Shown here: piece by piece, positions 27,733-36,262 of the stretch
Layout: each line of letters begins with the position of its first letter
Numbering within the stretch: the first letter of the stretch is position 1
Assembly (NCBI RefSeq): GCF_024764835.1
Contig: NZ_JALIGE010000065.1
Coordinates: 1 to 64,000 of the forward strand
Length of the DNA: 64,000 nt
Direction of reading: 5' to 3'
Source of the DNA: Scandinavium hiltneri
GTDB taxonomy: Bacteria > Pseudomonadota > Gammaproteobacteria > Enterobacterales > Enterobacteriaceae
Position numbers and translations under genes: made by a program
Notes under the pieces: generated by a model
The model's database searches: none
What the model saw: only the letters and a program-made list of their open reading frames with translations
What the model was told of the DNA's origin: nothing

Positions 27733-28863
27733 ATGATTCCTTTTAACGCACCGCCGGTTGTAGGTACTGAACTCGATTACATGCAGTCGGCCATGGGCAG
27801 CGGCAAACTGTGCGGCGATGGTGGCTTTACCCGTCGCTGCCAGCAGTGGATGGAGCAGCGTTTCGACAGTGCCAAAGTGCTGTTAACCCCATCCTGCACT
27901 GCGTCGCTGGAAATGGCGGCCCTGCTGCTGGATATCCAGCCCGGCGATGAAGTCATTATGCCGAGTTACACCTTCGTGTCCACGGCTAACGCCTTTGTGC
28001 TGCGCGGCGCAAAAATCATCTTTGTCGACGTGCGTCGCGACACCATGAACATTGACGAAACGCTGATTGAAGCGGCGATCACCGAGAAAACCCGAGTCAT
28101 CGTGCCGGTGCATTATGCGGGCGTAGCCTGTGAAATGGACACCATCATGGCGCTCGCCAAAAAGCATAACCTGTTCGTGGTGGAAGATGCCGCCCAGGGC
28201 GTGATGTCGACTTACAAAGGCCGCGCGCTGGGCACCATCGGGCATATCGGTTGCTTTAGCTTCCATGAAACCAAAAACTACACCGCCGGTGGCGAAGGCG
28301 GCGCGACGCTTATCAACGATCGTACACTGATTGAGCGTGCTGAAGTCATTCGCGAGAAAGGTACCAATCGCAGTCAGTTCTTCCGCGGGCAGGTCGACAA
28401 ATACACCTGGCGCGATATCGGTTCAAGTTACCTGATGGCCGATTTGCAGGCGGCGTATCTGTGGGCGCAACTGGAAGCGGCAGATCGTATTAACCAGCAA
28501 CGCCTTAGCCTGTGGCAAACCTATCACGATGCGCTGAAACCGCTGGCTGACGCCGGCCGTATTGAGCTGCCGACGATTCCAGCCGACTGCGTGCATAACG
28601 CGCACATGTTTTATATCAAGCTGCGTGATGAAGCCGATCGCGGCAAGCTGATTGCCTGGCTGAAAGAGGCCGAGATCCTGGCGGTGTTCCACTACATTCC
28701 GCTGCACTCATCCCCGGCTGGTGAAGCGTTTGGCGAGTTCCACGGCGAAGACCGCTTCACCACGCAGGAAAGTGAGCGTTTGCTCCGCCTGCCGCTGTTC
28801 TACAATCTGGCATCGGTGAATCAGCGCACGGTGATTAACTCTCTACTTAGCTTCTTCGCCTGA
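27733..28863 (+). CDS. wecE: dTDP-4-amino-4,6-dideoxygalactose transaminase
   Basis: The 376-residue DegT/DnrJ/EryC1-family PLP enzyme transfers the amino group from glutamate to dTDP-4-keto-6-deoxyglucose. The PLP lysine is Lys181 in SFHETKNYTAGGEGG. ATG 27733, 4 bp after wecD, gives the conserved MIPFNAPPVVG start. The stop overlaps the wzxE start by one base. Confidence 0.96.
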   Translation: MIPFNAPPVVGTELDYMQSAMGSGKLCGDGGFTRRCQQWMEQRFDSAKVLLTPSCTASLEMAALLLDIQPGDEVIMPSYTFVSTANAFVLRGAKIIFVDVRRDTMNIDETLIEAAITEKTRVIVPVHYAGVACEMDTIMALAKKHNLFVVEDAAQGVMSTYKGRALGTIGHIGCFSFHETKNYTAGGEGGATLINDRTLIERAEVIREKGTNRSQFFRGQVDKYTWRDIGSSYLMADLQAAYLWAQLEAADRINQQRLSLWQTYHDALKPLADAGRIELPTIPADCVHNAHMFYIKLRDEADRGKLIAWLKEAEILAVFHYIPLHSSPAGEAFGEFHGEDRFTTQESERLLRLPLFYNLASVNQRTVINSLLSFFA

Positions 28864-30113
28864 TGTCGCTGGCAAAAGCGTCAGTCTGGACTGCGGCCAG
28901 CACGCTGGTCAAAATTGGTGCGGGTCTGCTGGTGGTCAAACTGCTGGCCGTGACCTATGGCCCGTCTGGTGTAGGCCAGGCGGGTAACTTCCGCCAATTG
29001 GTGACGGTGCTCGGCGTGCTCGCCGGCGCAGGGATTTTCAACGGCGTCACTAAGTATGTCGCACAGTATCACGATGACCCCGACCATCTGCGCAAAGTGG
29101 TCGGCACCTCGTCAGCGATGGTGTTGGGTTTCTCCACGCTGTTGGCCATCATCTTTGTTGTTGCCGCTGCGCCTATCAGCCAGGGGCTGTTCGGGCATAC
29201 CCATTATCAAGGGTTAGTGCGGCTGGTGGCGCTGGTCCAGATGGGCATTGCGTGGGCCAACCTGCTGCTGGCGCTGCTCAAAGGCTTTCGCGATGCATCC
29301 GGAAACGCACTGGCTCTCATTGCCGGTAGCTTAATTGGTGTGGCCGCGTATTTTCTTAGCTGGCATTTCGGCGGCTATGAAGGCGCGTTGTTGGGTATCG
29401 CCTTAGTTCCTGCGCTGGTCGTACTGCCAGCCGCAGTAATGATGGCGAAGCGCAGATCGATTCCGTTTGCCTGGCTGAAACCACGGTGGGATGCGTTTTA
29501 TGCCGGGCAGTTGGGCAAATTCACGGTAATGGCGTTGATCACATCGGTGACGTTGCCAGTGGCATATGTGATGATGCGAAACTTGCTGGCTGCACATTAC
29601 AGCTGGGATGAAGTGGGGATCTGGCAGGGCGTCAGCAGCATTTCCGACGCCTACCTGCAGTTTATTACCGCCTCATTCAGCGTCTATTTGCTGCCAACGC
29701 TTTCGCGGCTGACCGAGAAATCAGACATCACGCGTGAAATCGTGAAATCGCTGAAATTCGTACTACCGGCGGTAGCTGCGGCGAGTTTCACCGTCTGGCT
29801 GCTGCGTGATTTTGCTATCTGGCTGCTGTTCTCTGCGAAGTTTACCGCAATGCGTGATCTCTTCGCGTGGCAGCTAGTCGGCGATGTGCTGAAAGTGGGC
29901 GCTTATGTGTACGGCTACCTGGTGATCGCCAAAGCGTCGCTGCGGTTCTACGTACTGACGGAAATTAGCCAGTTCACGTTGCTGACCGCATTTTCGCATT
30001 GGCTGATCCCCGCTCATGGCGCACTCGGCGCGGCGCAAGCCTATATGGCGACCTATATCGTTTATTTTGCGCTGTGCAGCAGCGTATTTTTAATTTGGCG
30101 TAAACGGGCATGA
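28863..30113 (+). CDS. wzxE: ECA lipid III flippase
   Basis: The 416-residue polytopic protein of the MOP exporter superfamily moves the finished trisaccharide-PP-undecaprenol across the inner membrane. About twelve hydrophobic segments are spread over the whole length. Start and stop are embedded in overlaps with wecE and wecF, a sign of tight translational coupling. Confidence 0.95.
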   Translation: MSLAKASVWTAASTLVKIGAGLLVVKLLAVTYGPSGVGQAGNFRQLVTVLGVLAGAGIFNGVTKYVAQYHDDPDHLRKVVGTSSAMVLGFSTLLAIIFVVAAAPISQGLFGHTHYQGLVRLVALVQMGIAWANLLLALLKGFRDASGNALALIAGSLIGVAAYFLSWHFGGYEGALLGIALVPALVVLPAAVMMAKRRSIPFAWLKPRWDAFYAGQLGKFTVMALITSVTLPVAYVMMRNLLAAHYSWDEVGIWQGVSSISDAYLQFITASFSVYLLPTLSRLTEKSDITREIVKSLKFVLPAVAAASFTVWLLRDFAIWLLFSAKFTAMRDLFAWQLVGDVLKVGAYVYGYLVIAKASLRFYVLTEISQFTLLTAFSHWLIPAHGALGAAQAYMATYIVYFALCSSVFLIWRKRA

Positions 30114-31189
30114 CTGTACTGATACACATACTGGGATCGGATATCCCGCACCATAATCAAACCGTTCTGCGGTTTTTCAGTGAAGAACTGGCGGACGGCT
30201 GCGAGCACGCCCGTGAATTTATGGTGGTGGGCAATGAAAGCGCGCTACAAGCCGCAGGCCCGAACCTCTCGCTGCGTTTTTATGCTGACAAGAAAGCGTT
30301 GGCTACCGCGGTTGTCGAGAAAGCGAAAGCCGACCGTTCACAGCATTTTTTCTTCCACGGACAGTTCAACACAGGCCTTTGGCTGGCATTGTTGTTCGGC
30401 GGTATCAAGCCCGCGCAGTTTAACTGGCATATCTGGGGTGCTGACCTGTATGAGGTCTCCCGGGGCCTGAAATTTCGTCTCTTTTATCCGCTTCGACGCA
30501 TGGCGCAGGGGCGCGTGGGCTGTGTTTTCGCCACGCGAGGCGATTTGAATACCTTCGCGAAAGCGCATCCGCGGATACAAGGTGAATTGTTGTATTTCCC
30601 GACGCGCATGGATTCGTCATTGAACGATATGGAAACTGAGCGTCACGAAGCGCAAACGCTGACGATACTCGTCGGTAATTCTGGCGATCGCAGCAACGAC
30701 CACATCGCGGCGCTGAAGGCTATTCATCAGCAGCTTGGTGACACCGTTAATGTGGTACTGCCGATGGGCTACCCGGCCAATAACGATGAATACATTCGCG
30801 AAGTGCGCGCGGCAGGTGAAGCGCTATTCAGTGCGGAACACTTGCAGATCCTCGGCGAAAAGCTGGCGTTTGACGATTATCTGGCCCTGCTTCGCCGCTG
30901 CGACCTGGGCTACTTCCTGTTCCCACGCCAGCAGGGGATTGGCACGCTATGTTTGCTGATTCAGGCGGGGATCCCGTGTGTGCTGAACCGGGATAACCCG
31001 TTTTGGGAAGATATGGCCGAGCAGCACATTCCAGTACTGTTCACCACCGATACACTTGACGTCGCCGTGGTGCGTGAAGCGCAACGACAACTGGCGAGTG
31101 TCGATAAAACACAGATAGCCTTTTTCCGTCCAAACTATCTGGAACCGTGGCATCGCGCGCTGCAGATTGCAGCAGGAGAGGCGCAATGA
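30110..31189 (+). CDS. wecF: ECA 4-acetamido-4,6-dideoxygalactose transferase
   Basis: The 359-residue cytoplasmic glycosyltransferase (family 56, RffT) adds Fuc4NAc to lipid II, giving lipid III. It shows the conserved FHGQFN and NWHIWGADLYE stretches and no membrane segment. It overlaps wzxE and wzyE by 4 bp each. Confidence 0.94.
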   Translation: MTVLIHILGSDIPHHNQTVLRFFSEELADGCEHAREFMVVGNESALQAAGPNLSLRFYADKKALATAVVEKAKADRSQHFFFHGQFNTGLWLALLFGGIKPAQFNWHIWGADLYEVSRGLKFRLFYPLRRMAQGRVGCVFATRGDLNTFAKAHPRIQGELLYFPTRMDSSLNDMETERHEAQTLTILVGNSGDRSNDHIAALKAIHQQLGDTVNVVLPMGYPANNDEYIREVRAAGEALFSAEHLQILGEKLAFDDYLALLRRCDLGYFLFPRQQGIGTLCLLIQAGIPCVLNRDNPFWEDMAEQHIPVLFTTDTLDVAVVREAQRQLASVDKTQIAFFRPNYLEPWHRALQIAAGEAQ

Positions 31190-32532
31190 GCCTGATGCAG
31201 TTTACCGGCCTGTTTGTGGTCTGGCTGTTTTCATCACTGTTTATCGCCACGCTGACGTACTTTGAGTTTCGTCGGGTGCGCTTTAACTTTAACGTCTTCT
31301 TCTCAATGCTGTTTTTACTGACGTTTTTCTTCGGCTTCCCGCTGTCGATGACGCTGGTGTTTCGTTTTGACGTCGGTGTCGCGCCGCCTGAAATTCTGCT
31401 GCAGGCGCTGCTGTCGGCGGCCTGTTTTTACGCGATTTACTACGTGGCGTACAAAACGCGCCTGCGTGCGGCGCGCGTTCAGAAGGAACGTCGCCCGCTG
31501 TTCACCATGAACCGGGTGGAAACCCATCTGGCGTGGATGCTGCTGGCGCTGATTGCATTGTTGAGCGTCGGTGTATTCTTCGCGCACAACGGTTTCCTGC
31601 TGTTCAAGCTGCACTCCTACAGCCAGATTTTCTCCAGCGAAGTCTCCGGCGTGGCGCTCAAGCGCTTCTTCTACTTCTTCATCCCGGCGATGCTGGTCGT
31701 CTATTTCCTGCGTCAGGACAGCAAAGCGTGGATCTTCTTCCTCGTCAGTACCGTGGCGTTTGGTCTGCTGACCTACGTGATCGTCGGCGGCACGCGCGCC
31801 AATATCATCATCGCCTTTGCTATCTTCCTGTTCATCGGTATTATTCGCGGCTGGATTTCGCTGTGGATGCTGGCGGCGGCGGGCGTGTTAGGGATTGTCG
31901 GCATGTTCTGGCTGGCATTGAAACGCTATGGGATGAACGTTAGCGGCGACGAAGCGTTTTACACCTTCCTGTATCTGACGCGCGACACCTTCTCGCCGTG
32001 GGAAAACCTGGCGCTACTGTTGCAGAACTACGACAAAATCGACTTCCAGGGACTGGCGCCGATTGTCCGCGATTTCTATGTCTTCATTCCGAGCTGGCTG
32101 TGGCATGACCGGCCGAGCATTGTACTCAATACCGCCAACTACTTTACCTGGGAAGTGCTGGATAACCATTCCGGGCTGGCGATTTCCCCAACGCTGATTG
32201 GCTCGCTATTGGTGATGGGCGGCGCATGGTTTATCCCGCTGGGTGCGGTGGTTGTAGGGCTGATTATCAAATGGTTTGACTGGCTGTATCAGCTGGGCAA
32301 CCGTGAAACGAACCGCTATAACGCGGCGATTCTGCACAGTTTCTGTTTTGGAGCTATCTTCAACATGATTGTGCTGGCCCGCGAAGGACTCGACTCATTC
32401 GTTTCCCGCGTGGTCTTTTTCCTGGTGATTTTCGGGCTCTGCCTGCTGGTCGCCAAATTGCTTTACTGGCTGCTGGACAGTGCCGGGCTTATCCATAAAC
32501 GCTCAAGGCCGCTGCCACAACCTCTGGTTTGA
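31186..32532 (+). CDS. wzyE: ECA polymerase
   Basis: The 448-residue inner-membrane protein polymerises ECA repeat units on the periplasmic side. It has some eleven hydrophobic segments and a conserved periplasmic loop around RDTFSPWENLALLLQNYD. ATG 31186 overlaps the wecF stop (ATGA) and gives the MSLMQFTGLFVVWL start seen in orthologs; an earlier in-frame start adds 13 non-hydrophobic residues and is unlikely. Confidence 0.94.
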   Translation: MSLMQFTGLFVVWLFSSLFIATLTYFEFRRVRFNFNVFFSMLFLLTFFFGFPLSMTLVFRFDVGVAPPEILLQALLSAACFYAIYYVAYKTRLRAARVQKERRPLFTMNRVETHLAWMLLALIALLSVGVFFAHNGFLLFKLHSYSQIFSSEVSGVALKRFFYFFIPAMLVVYFLRQDSKAWIFFLVSTVAFGLLTYVIVGGTRANIIIAFAIFLFIGIIRGWISLWMLAAAGVLGIVGMFWLALKRYGMNVSGDEAFYTFLYLTRDTFSPWENLALLLQNYDKIDFQGLAPIVRDFYVFIPSWLWHDRPSIVLNTANYFTWEVLDNHSGLAISPTLIGSLLVMGGAWFIPLGAVVVGLIIKWFDWLYQLGNRETNRYNAAILHSFCFGAIFNMIVLAREGLDSFVSRVVFFLVIFGLCLLVAKLLYWLLDSAGLIHKRSRPLPQPLV

Positions 32533-32543
32533 TAAGGGAACAG

Positions 32544-33284
32544 ATGACGGATTCAACCGCTGCGCCGCTTTATGCCGTGCGCGGCCTGCAGCTGATTGGC
32601 TGGCGGGATATGACGCATGCGCTGGACTATCTCTATGCCGATGGGCAAATGAGGCAGGGAACGCTGGTGGCGATCAACGCGGAGAAAGTACTGACGGCGG
32701 AAGACAATGCCGAGGTACGCACGCTTATCGACGCTGCGGAGTTTAAATATGCCGACGGGATCAGCGTTGTGCGATCGATTCGCAAGAAATATCCGCAGGC
32801 TAATGTTTCGCGCGTTGCCGGAGCTGACCTCTGGGAAGCGCTGATGGCCCTGGCGGGCGCGGAAGGTACGCCGGTATTTCTGATTGGTGGCAAGCCGGAA
32901 GTGCTGGCGCAGACCGAAGCCAAACTGCGTCAGAAGTGGAACGTGAATATTGTTGGCAGCCAGGACGGGTATTTCAAAGCGGAAGAACGCCAGGCACTGT
33001 TTGAACGTATTCAGGCCAGCGGAGCGAAGATTATCACCGTGGCGATGGGCTCACCAAAGCAGGAAATATTGATGCGCGACTGCCGTTTGGTTCATCCGGG
33101 GGCGCTGTATATGGGCGTGGGCGGCACCTATGACGTCTTCACCGGTCATGTAAAACGTGCGCCTAAGATATGGCAAAAACTGGGGCTGGAATGGCTCTAC
33201 CGTTTGCTGTCGCAGCCGAGCCGCATTGGCCGGCAGCTGCGCCTGTTGCGCTACCTTTGCTGGCACTATACCGGCAATCTTTGA
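32544..33284 (+). CDS. wecG: UDP-ManNAcA transferase
   Basis: The 246-residue WecG/TagA/CpsF-family glycosyltransferase adds ManNAcA to lipid I, giving lipid II. The family core INAEKVLTAED, DGISVVRSIR and GSPKQEI is present. ATG 32544, after AAGGGAACAG, gives the E. coli length. It is the last ECA gene; no T-rich terminator follows, only the 27-bp palindrome 17 bp after the stop. Confidence 0.95.
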   Translation: MTDSTAAPLYAVRGLQLIGWRDMTHALDYLYADGQMRQGTLVAINAEKVLTAEDNAEVRTLIDAAEFKYADGISVVRSIRKKYPQANVSRVAGADLWEALMALAGAEGTPVFLIGGKPEVLAQTEAKLRQKWNVNIVGSQDGYFKAEERQALFERIQASGAKIITVAMGSPKQEILMRDCRLVHPGALYMGVGGTYDVFTGHVKRAPKIWQKLGLEWLYRLLSQPSRIGRQLRLLRYLCWHYTGNL

Positions 33285-33300
33285 TCTCCCTTTCTAAAAA

Positions 33301-33327
33301 TGTATTGCACAACAATTGTGCAATACA
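33301..33327. promoter_or_regulatory. 27-bp perfect palindrome with NtrC-like spacing upstream of yifK
   Basis: TGTATTGCACAA and TTGTGCAATACA flank CAA in a perfect 12-bp inverted repeat. Its core TGCAC-N7-GTGCA has the half-sites and 17-bp length of NtrC enhancer sites. A sigma-54-like GG(CACGCCTGTT)GG lies at 33395-33408, about 80 bp downstream, although a true -12 element would end in GC. No T run follows, so a simple terminator for wecG is less likely. Confidence 0.45.
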
Positions 33328-33487
33328 TTCGCATAACTAATACTTTATTTGCCATTTCACCCTTTTTATTCAACCATTCGCCCCCTTAAAAGTCGGCACG
33401 CCTGTTGGTGCCAGACATTCCACGGCATGACATCTGTTCATAACAATAACCGGCAACGACCGGAAAGCGGCAAACACGCGAGGATCT

Positions 33488-34873
33488 ATGGCTGAGAAAG
33501 AACCAGTGCTACAGCGAGGGCTGGAAGCGCGACATATTGAATTAATTGCTCTGGGCGGCACCATCGGCGTTGGGCTGTTTATGGGTTCCGCAAGCACCCT
33601 GAAATGGGCGGGTCCTTCGGTTTTACTGGCGTACATAATCGCTGGCCTCTTTGTGTTCTTCATCATGCGTTCGATGGGCGAAATGTTGTTTGTCGAACCG
33701 GTCACTGGCTCGTTTGCCGTTTATGCGCATCGTTACATGAGCCCATTTTTTGGTTATCTCACCGCGTGGTCTTACTGGTTTATGTGGATAGCGGTCGGGA
33801 TTTCAGAGATAACCGCCATCGGGGTTTACACCCAGTTCTGGTTTCCGGACATGGCGCAGTGGATACCGGCGCTTATCGCCGTGGCGCTGGTGGGGTTAGC
33901 GAATCTCGCGGCGGTGCGTTTGTACGGCGAGTTGGAATTCTGGTTTGCGATGATCAAAGTCACCACCATTATCGTGATGATCGTCGTGGGGCTTGGGGTG
34001 ATTTTCTTTGGCTTCGGCAACGGCGGCCACGCGCTGGGTTTCGGTAATCTGACCGAACACGGCGGTTTCTTTGCTGGCGGCTGGAAGGGCTTCCTGACGG
34101 CGTTGTGCATTGTGGTGGCATCGTATCAGGGCGTGGAGCTGATTGGCATCACCGCCGGTGAAGCGAAAAACCCGCAGGTCACCCTGCGCAGCGCGGTGGG
34201 CAAAGTCCTGTGGCGTATTTTGATTTTCTACGTCGGCGCTATTTTCGTTATCGTCACCATTTTTCCGTGGAATGAAATTGGCAGTAACGGCAGTCCGTTC
34301 GTGCTGACCTTTGCCAAAGTAGGGATCACAGCGGCGGCGGGCATCATCAACTTTGTGGTACTGACGGCGGCGCTTTCCGGCTGCAACAGTGGGATGTACA
34401 GCTGTGGCCGCATGCTGTACGCGTTGGCGAAGAACCGCCAGCTGCCGTCGGTGATGGCGAAAGTCTCGGGTAATGGTGTGCCAGTGGTGGGCGTGGCGGT
34501 GTCGATTGTCGTGCTGCTGCTTGGATCTTGTCTGAACTACATCATTCCCAATCCGCAGCAGGTGTTTGTGTACGTCTACAGCGCCAGCGTGCTGCCGGGT
34601 ATGGTGCCATGGTTTGTTATCCTGATTAGCCAGCTGCGTTTTCGTGAGGCGCACAAGCAGGCGATGGCGAGCCATCCGTTCCGTTCGGTGCTGTTCCCGT
34701 GGACTAACTATTTGACGATGGCATTCCTGATTTGTGTGCTGGTCGGCATGGGCTTTAATGACGACACGCGCACATCGCTGTTTGTCGGTGTTATTTTCCT
34801 GGCCATTGTGACGGTACTTTACAAAGTGTTAGGCTTCAATCGGGCTGATGGCGCCCAGAAATTGAAGGAATAA
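33488..34873 (+). CDS. yifK: Amino acid permease YifK/ThrP
   Basis: The 461-residue APC-superfamily permease has twelve hydrophobic segments and the signature start GLEARHIELIALGGTIGVGLF. E. coli YifK (ThrP) imports threonine and serine by proton symport. In Salmonella and E. coli it is repressed by Lrp and by the small RNA GcvB; the CA-rich leader around 33437-33450 (TAACAATAAC) would suit GcvB pairing, which is inference. The start is ATG 33488 after CGAGGA. Confidence 0.93.
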   Translation: MAEKEPVLQRGLEARHIELIALGGTIGVGLFMGSASTLKWAGPSVLLAYIIAGLFVFFIMRSMGEMLFVEPVTGSFAVYAHRYMSPFFGYLTAWSYWFMWIAVGISEITAIGVYTQFWFPDMAQWIPALIAVALVGLANLAAVRLYGELEFWFAMIKVTTIIVMIVVGLGVIFFGFGNGGHALGFGNLTEHGGFFAGGWKGFLTALCIVVASYQGVELIGITAGEAKNPQVTLRSAVGKVLWRILIFYVGAIFVIVTIFPWNEIGSNGSPFVLTFAKVGITAAAGIINFVVLTAALSGCNSGMYSCGRMLYALAKNRQLPSVMAKVSGNGVPVVGVAVSIVVLLLGSCLNYIIPNPQQVFVYVYSASVLPGMVPWFVILISQLRFREAHKQAMASHPFRSVLFPWTNYLTMAFLICVLVGMGFNDDTRTSLFVGVIFLAIVTVLYKVLGFNRADGAQKLKE

Positions 34874-34925
34874 GCGACAAAACGTGCAAAGCATAACCAA
34901 ACGGAAAATTTCTTTAAAAAGACAC

Positions 34926-34954
34926 TAGACAGCACAGCATGAAGTCCGTAATAT
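34926..34954 (+). promoter_or_regulatory. Promoter of the argX-hisR-leuT-proM tRNA operon
   Basis: TAGACA (34926-34931) and TAATAT (34949-34954) are 17 bp apart, with an A/T-rich block before and a GC-rich discriminator after, as expected for a strong, stringently controlled stable RNA promoter. The start is about 15 bp before tRNA-Arg. Confidence 0.75.
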
Positions 34955-34975
34955 CCGACCCCGCAACGGCGCTAA

Positions 34976-35052
<77 letters not shown>

Positions 35053-35118
35053 TTTCCCGGTGCCGGAGCTGCGGTGGTCTGTGATGTAAATGACAGGGCC
35101 GCGTGAAAGAATATCAGT

Positions 35119-35195
35119 GGTGGCTATAGCTCAGTTGGTAGAGCCCTGGATTGTGATTCCAGTTGTCGTGGGTTCGAATCCCATTAGCCACCCCA
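35119..35195 (+). tRNA. hisR: tRNA-His(GTG)
   Basis: This is a 77-nt tRNA with anticodon GTG (loop TTGTGAT). The encoded extra G at position -1, needed for histidyl-tRNA identity, is at 35119 and pairs with the discriminator C. Confidence 0.97.
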
Positions 35196-35218
35196 TTAAT
35201 TTTGAGTTCAGTGGCAAT

Positions 35219-35305
35219 GCGAAGGTGGCGGAATTGGTAGACGCGCTAGCTTCAGGTGTTAGTGTTCGTAAGGACGTGGGGGTTCAAGTCCCCCCCCTCG
35301 CACCA
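35219..35305 (+). tRNA. leuT: tRNA-Leu(CAG)
   Basis: This is an 87-nt class II tRNA with a long variable arm and anticodon CAG (loop TTCAGGT). The encoded CCA ends at 35305. Confidence 0.97.
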
Positions 35306-35353
35306 CAACTTAGAATTAAACAGAATTGAACGAAAATTCAAAAAGCAGTATTT

Positions 35354-35430
35354 CGGCGAGTAGCGCAGCTTGGTAGCGCAACTGGTTTGGGACCAGTGGG
35401 TCGGAGGTTCGAATCCTCTCTCGCCGACCA
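35354..35430 (+). tRNA. proM: tRNA-Pro(TGG), first copy
   Basis: This is a 77-nt tRNA with anticodon TGG (loop TTTGGGA) and encoded CCA. It is followed by an intrinsic terminator and then by a second copy 145 bp downstream. Confidence 0.97.
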
Positions 35431-35436
35431 ATTTTG

Positions 35437-35461
35437 AACCCTGCTACGGCAGGGTTTTTTC
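35437..35461 (+). terminator. Terminator after first tRNA-Pro
   Basis: AACCCTGC, loop TACG and GCAGGGTT are followed by T residues. It lies between the two tRNA-Pro copies, so the second copy may depend on read-through or on processing of a longer transcript. Confidence 0.85.
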
Positions 35462-35498
35462 TATCAAGAATTGAACAAATATTCGTAAAGCAGTACAT

Positions 35499-35575
35499 CG
35501 GCGAGTAGCGCAGCTTGGTAGCGCAACTGGTTTGGGACCAGTGGGTCGGAGGTTCGAATCCTCTCTCGCCGACCA
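35499..35575 (+). tRNA. proM: tRNA-Pro(TGG), second copy
   Basis: The sequence is identical to the tRNA-Pro at 35354 over all 77 nt. The about 40 bp before it also resemble the first copy's 5' flank, so a tandem duplication of roughly 145 bp made it. E. coli K-12 has one proM here. Confidence 0.96.
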
Positions 35576-35582
35576 CATTTAG

Positions 35583-35612
35583 AAAAGACCAACCCTCGGG
35601 TTGGTCTTTTTG
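35583..35612 (+). terminator. Terminator after second tRNA-Pro
   Basis: AAAAGACCAACCC pairs with GGGTTGGTCTTTT over a very short loop, and the T run continues. It is a strong intrinsic terminator. Confidence 0.9.
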
Positions 35613-35626
35613 CATCCGTAGTTTAC

Positions 35627-35740
35627 AGAGGATGAGAACCTCCGAAGGAGGTTTGAGCCGAGCGTAGCGAGACAACGTTGCTTTAGCAACGGCCCGAAGG
35701 GCGAACCACGCAGTGGTGAGTTATCCTCTCACGCCGACCA
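35627..35740 (+). repeat. Multi-hairpin element ending in a tRNA-Pro 3'-end remnant (copy B)
   Basis: Bases 35723-35740 reproduce the 3' end of the preceding tRNA-Pro with one change. An outer stem pairs AGAGGAT (35627-35633) with ATCCTCT (35723-35729). Inside are hairpins at 35637-35653, 35676-35691, 35692-35702 and 35705-35717. The core from 35676 matches copy A (59-100) except for loop bases and paired changes in the last hairpin. Its purpose is unknown. Confidence 0.75.
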
Positions 35741-35746
35741 CATTCG

Positions 35747-35775
35747 AAAAAACCGCTCTTTTGAGCGGTTTTTTT
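35747..35775 (+). terminator. Terminator after the tRNA-Pro remnant
   Basis: AAAAAACCGCTC and GAGCGGTTTTTTT pair around a TTTT loop. It stands to the remnant as the earlier terminators stand to the two complete tRNA-Pro genes. Confidence 0.85.
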
Positions 35776-35986
35776 ACGTCTGTAGCCCGGAGAGGATGAA
35801 GAAGCTCCGGGGAAGGACATTTTTCTATTCTGTGCTCGGTTCTTCTGCCCTTTAAAAAATATTTTTCTTCTCGGTTTTTCTCGTGGGAAAATATGTCGCC
35901 AGACGGCGACATTTAATTCCCTGATTTCATGCTAGATCGCCTTTTCTGTATTTCAGCGTCTCCGTTTGGCGACATCTCATTTATTC

Positions 35987-36163
35987 CTAAAGCGCTAACT
36001 CCCTGATATTGAGGGGTGCAAGAGTGGCATAACGTGTGTAATAATATCTGCGTAGATGCTCATTCCATCTCTTATGTTCGCGTTTACGCCTCATAAACTC
36101 AGGAATGACGTAGAGCCGTTTACGGTGCTTATCGTCCACCGACAGATGTCGCTTCGGCCTCAT
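35987..36163 (-). CDS. Short basic hypothetical protein
   Basis: From ATG 36163 the frame codes for 58 residues; a TTG further up (36199) would give 70. The product is very basic and aromatic-rich (many Arg, Lys, His and a run of Tyr), with no signal peptide and no motif I recognise. No convincing ribosome site precedes the ATG. It could be a small nucleic acid-binding protein, a gene remnant or a chance frame. Confidence 0.25.
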   Translation of the reverse strand: MRPKRHLSVDDKHRKRLYVIPEFMRRKREHKRWNEHLRRYYYTRYATLAPLNIRELAL

Positions 36164-36222
36164 CAAACACCATGGACATAACGTTGAGTGAAGCACCAAT
36201 TGTTGTCAAACAGACCTGTTTT

Positions 36223-36258
36223 AACGCCTGCCCTGAATTCAGCGCAGGCGTTTTTTTA
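36223..36258 (+). terminator. Terminator-like hairpin before the MFS gene 3' end
   Basis: AACGCCTGC (36223-36231) and GCAGGCGTT (36244-36252) form a 9-bp stem followed by T residues on the + strand. On the minus strand, where the MFS gene ends 5 bp away, the T run is missing, so it looks built to stop + strand transcription. Confidence 0.7.
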
Positions 36259-36262
36259 TGGG

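Larger units (their letters stand above)
35776..36262. other. AT-rich accessory stretch between tRNA operon and MFS gene
   Basis: This 487-bp stretch starts with a truncated repeat of copy B: GTAG then AGAGGATGA at 35791, followed by a CCCGGAG/CTCCGGG stem at 35786-35811. A perfect dyad ATGTCGCC-AGAC-GGCGACAT lies at 35893-35912, with further GGCGACAT at 35968-35975 and ATGTCGC at 36146-36152. A terminator-like hairpin with seven T residues on the + strand lies at 36223-36258. Apart from one doubtful short reading frame I see no gene. E. coli K-12 has aslB and aslA in this place. Confidence 0.6.

Noticed and set aside
35721..35740. tRNA-Pro 3' remnant as a phage or island attachment site
   Set aside because: No integrase gene lies nearby and the remnant is closed in a hairpin element that also occurs with 5S rRNA, which fits duplication better.
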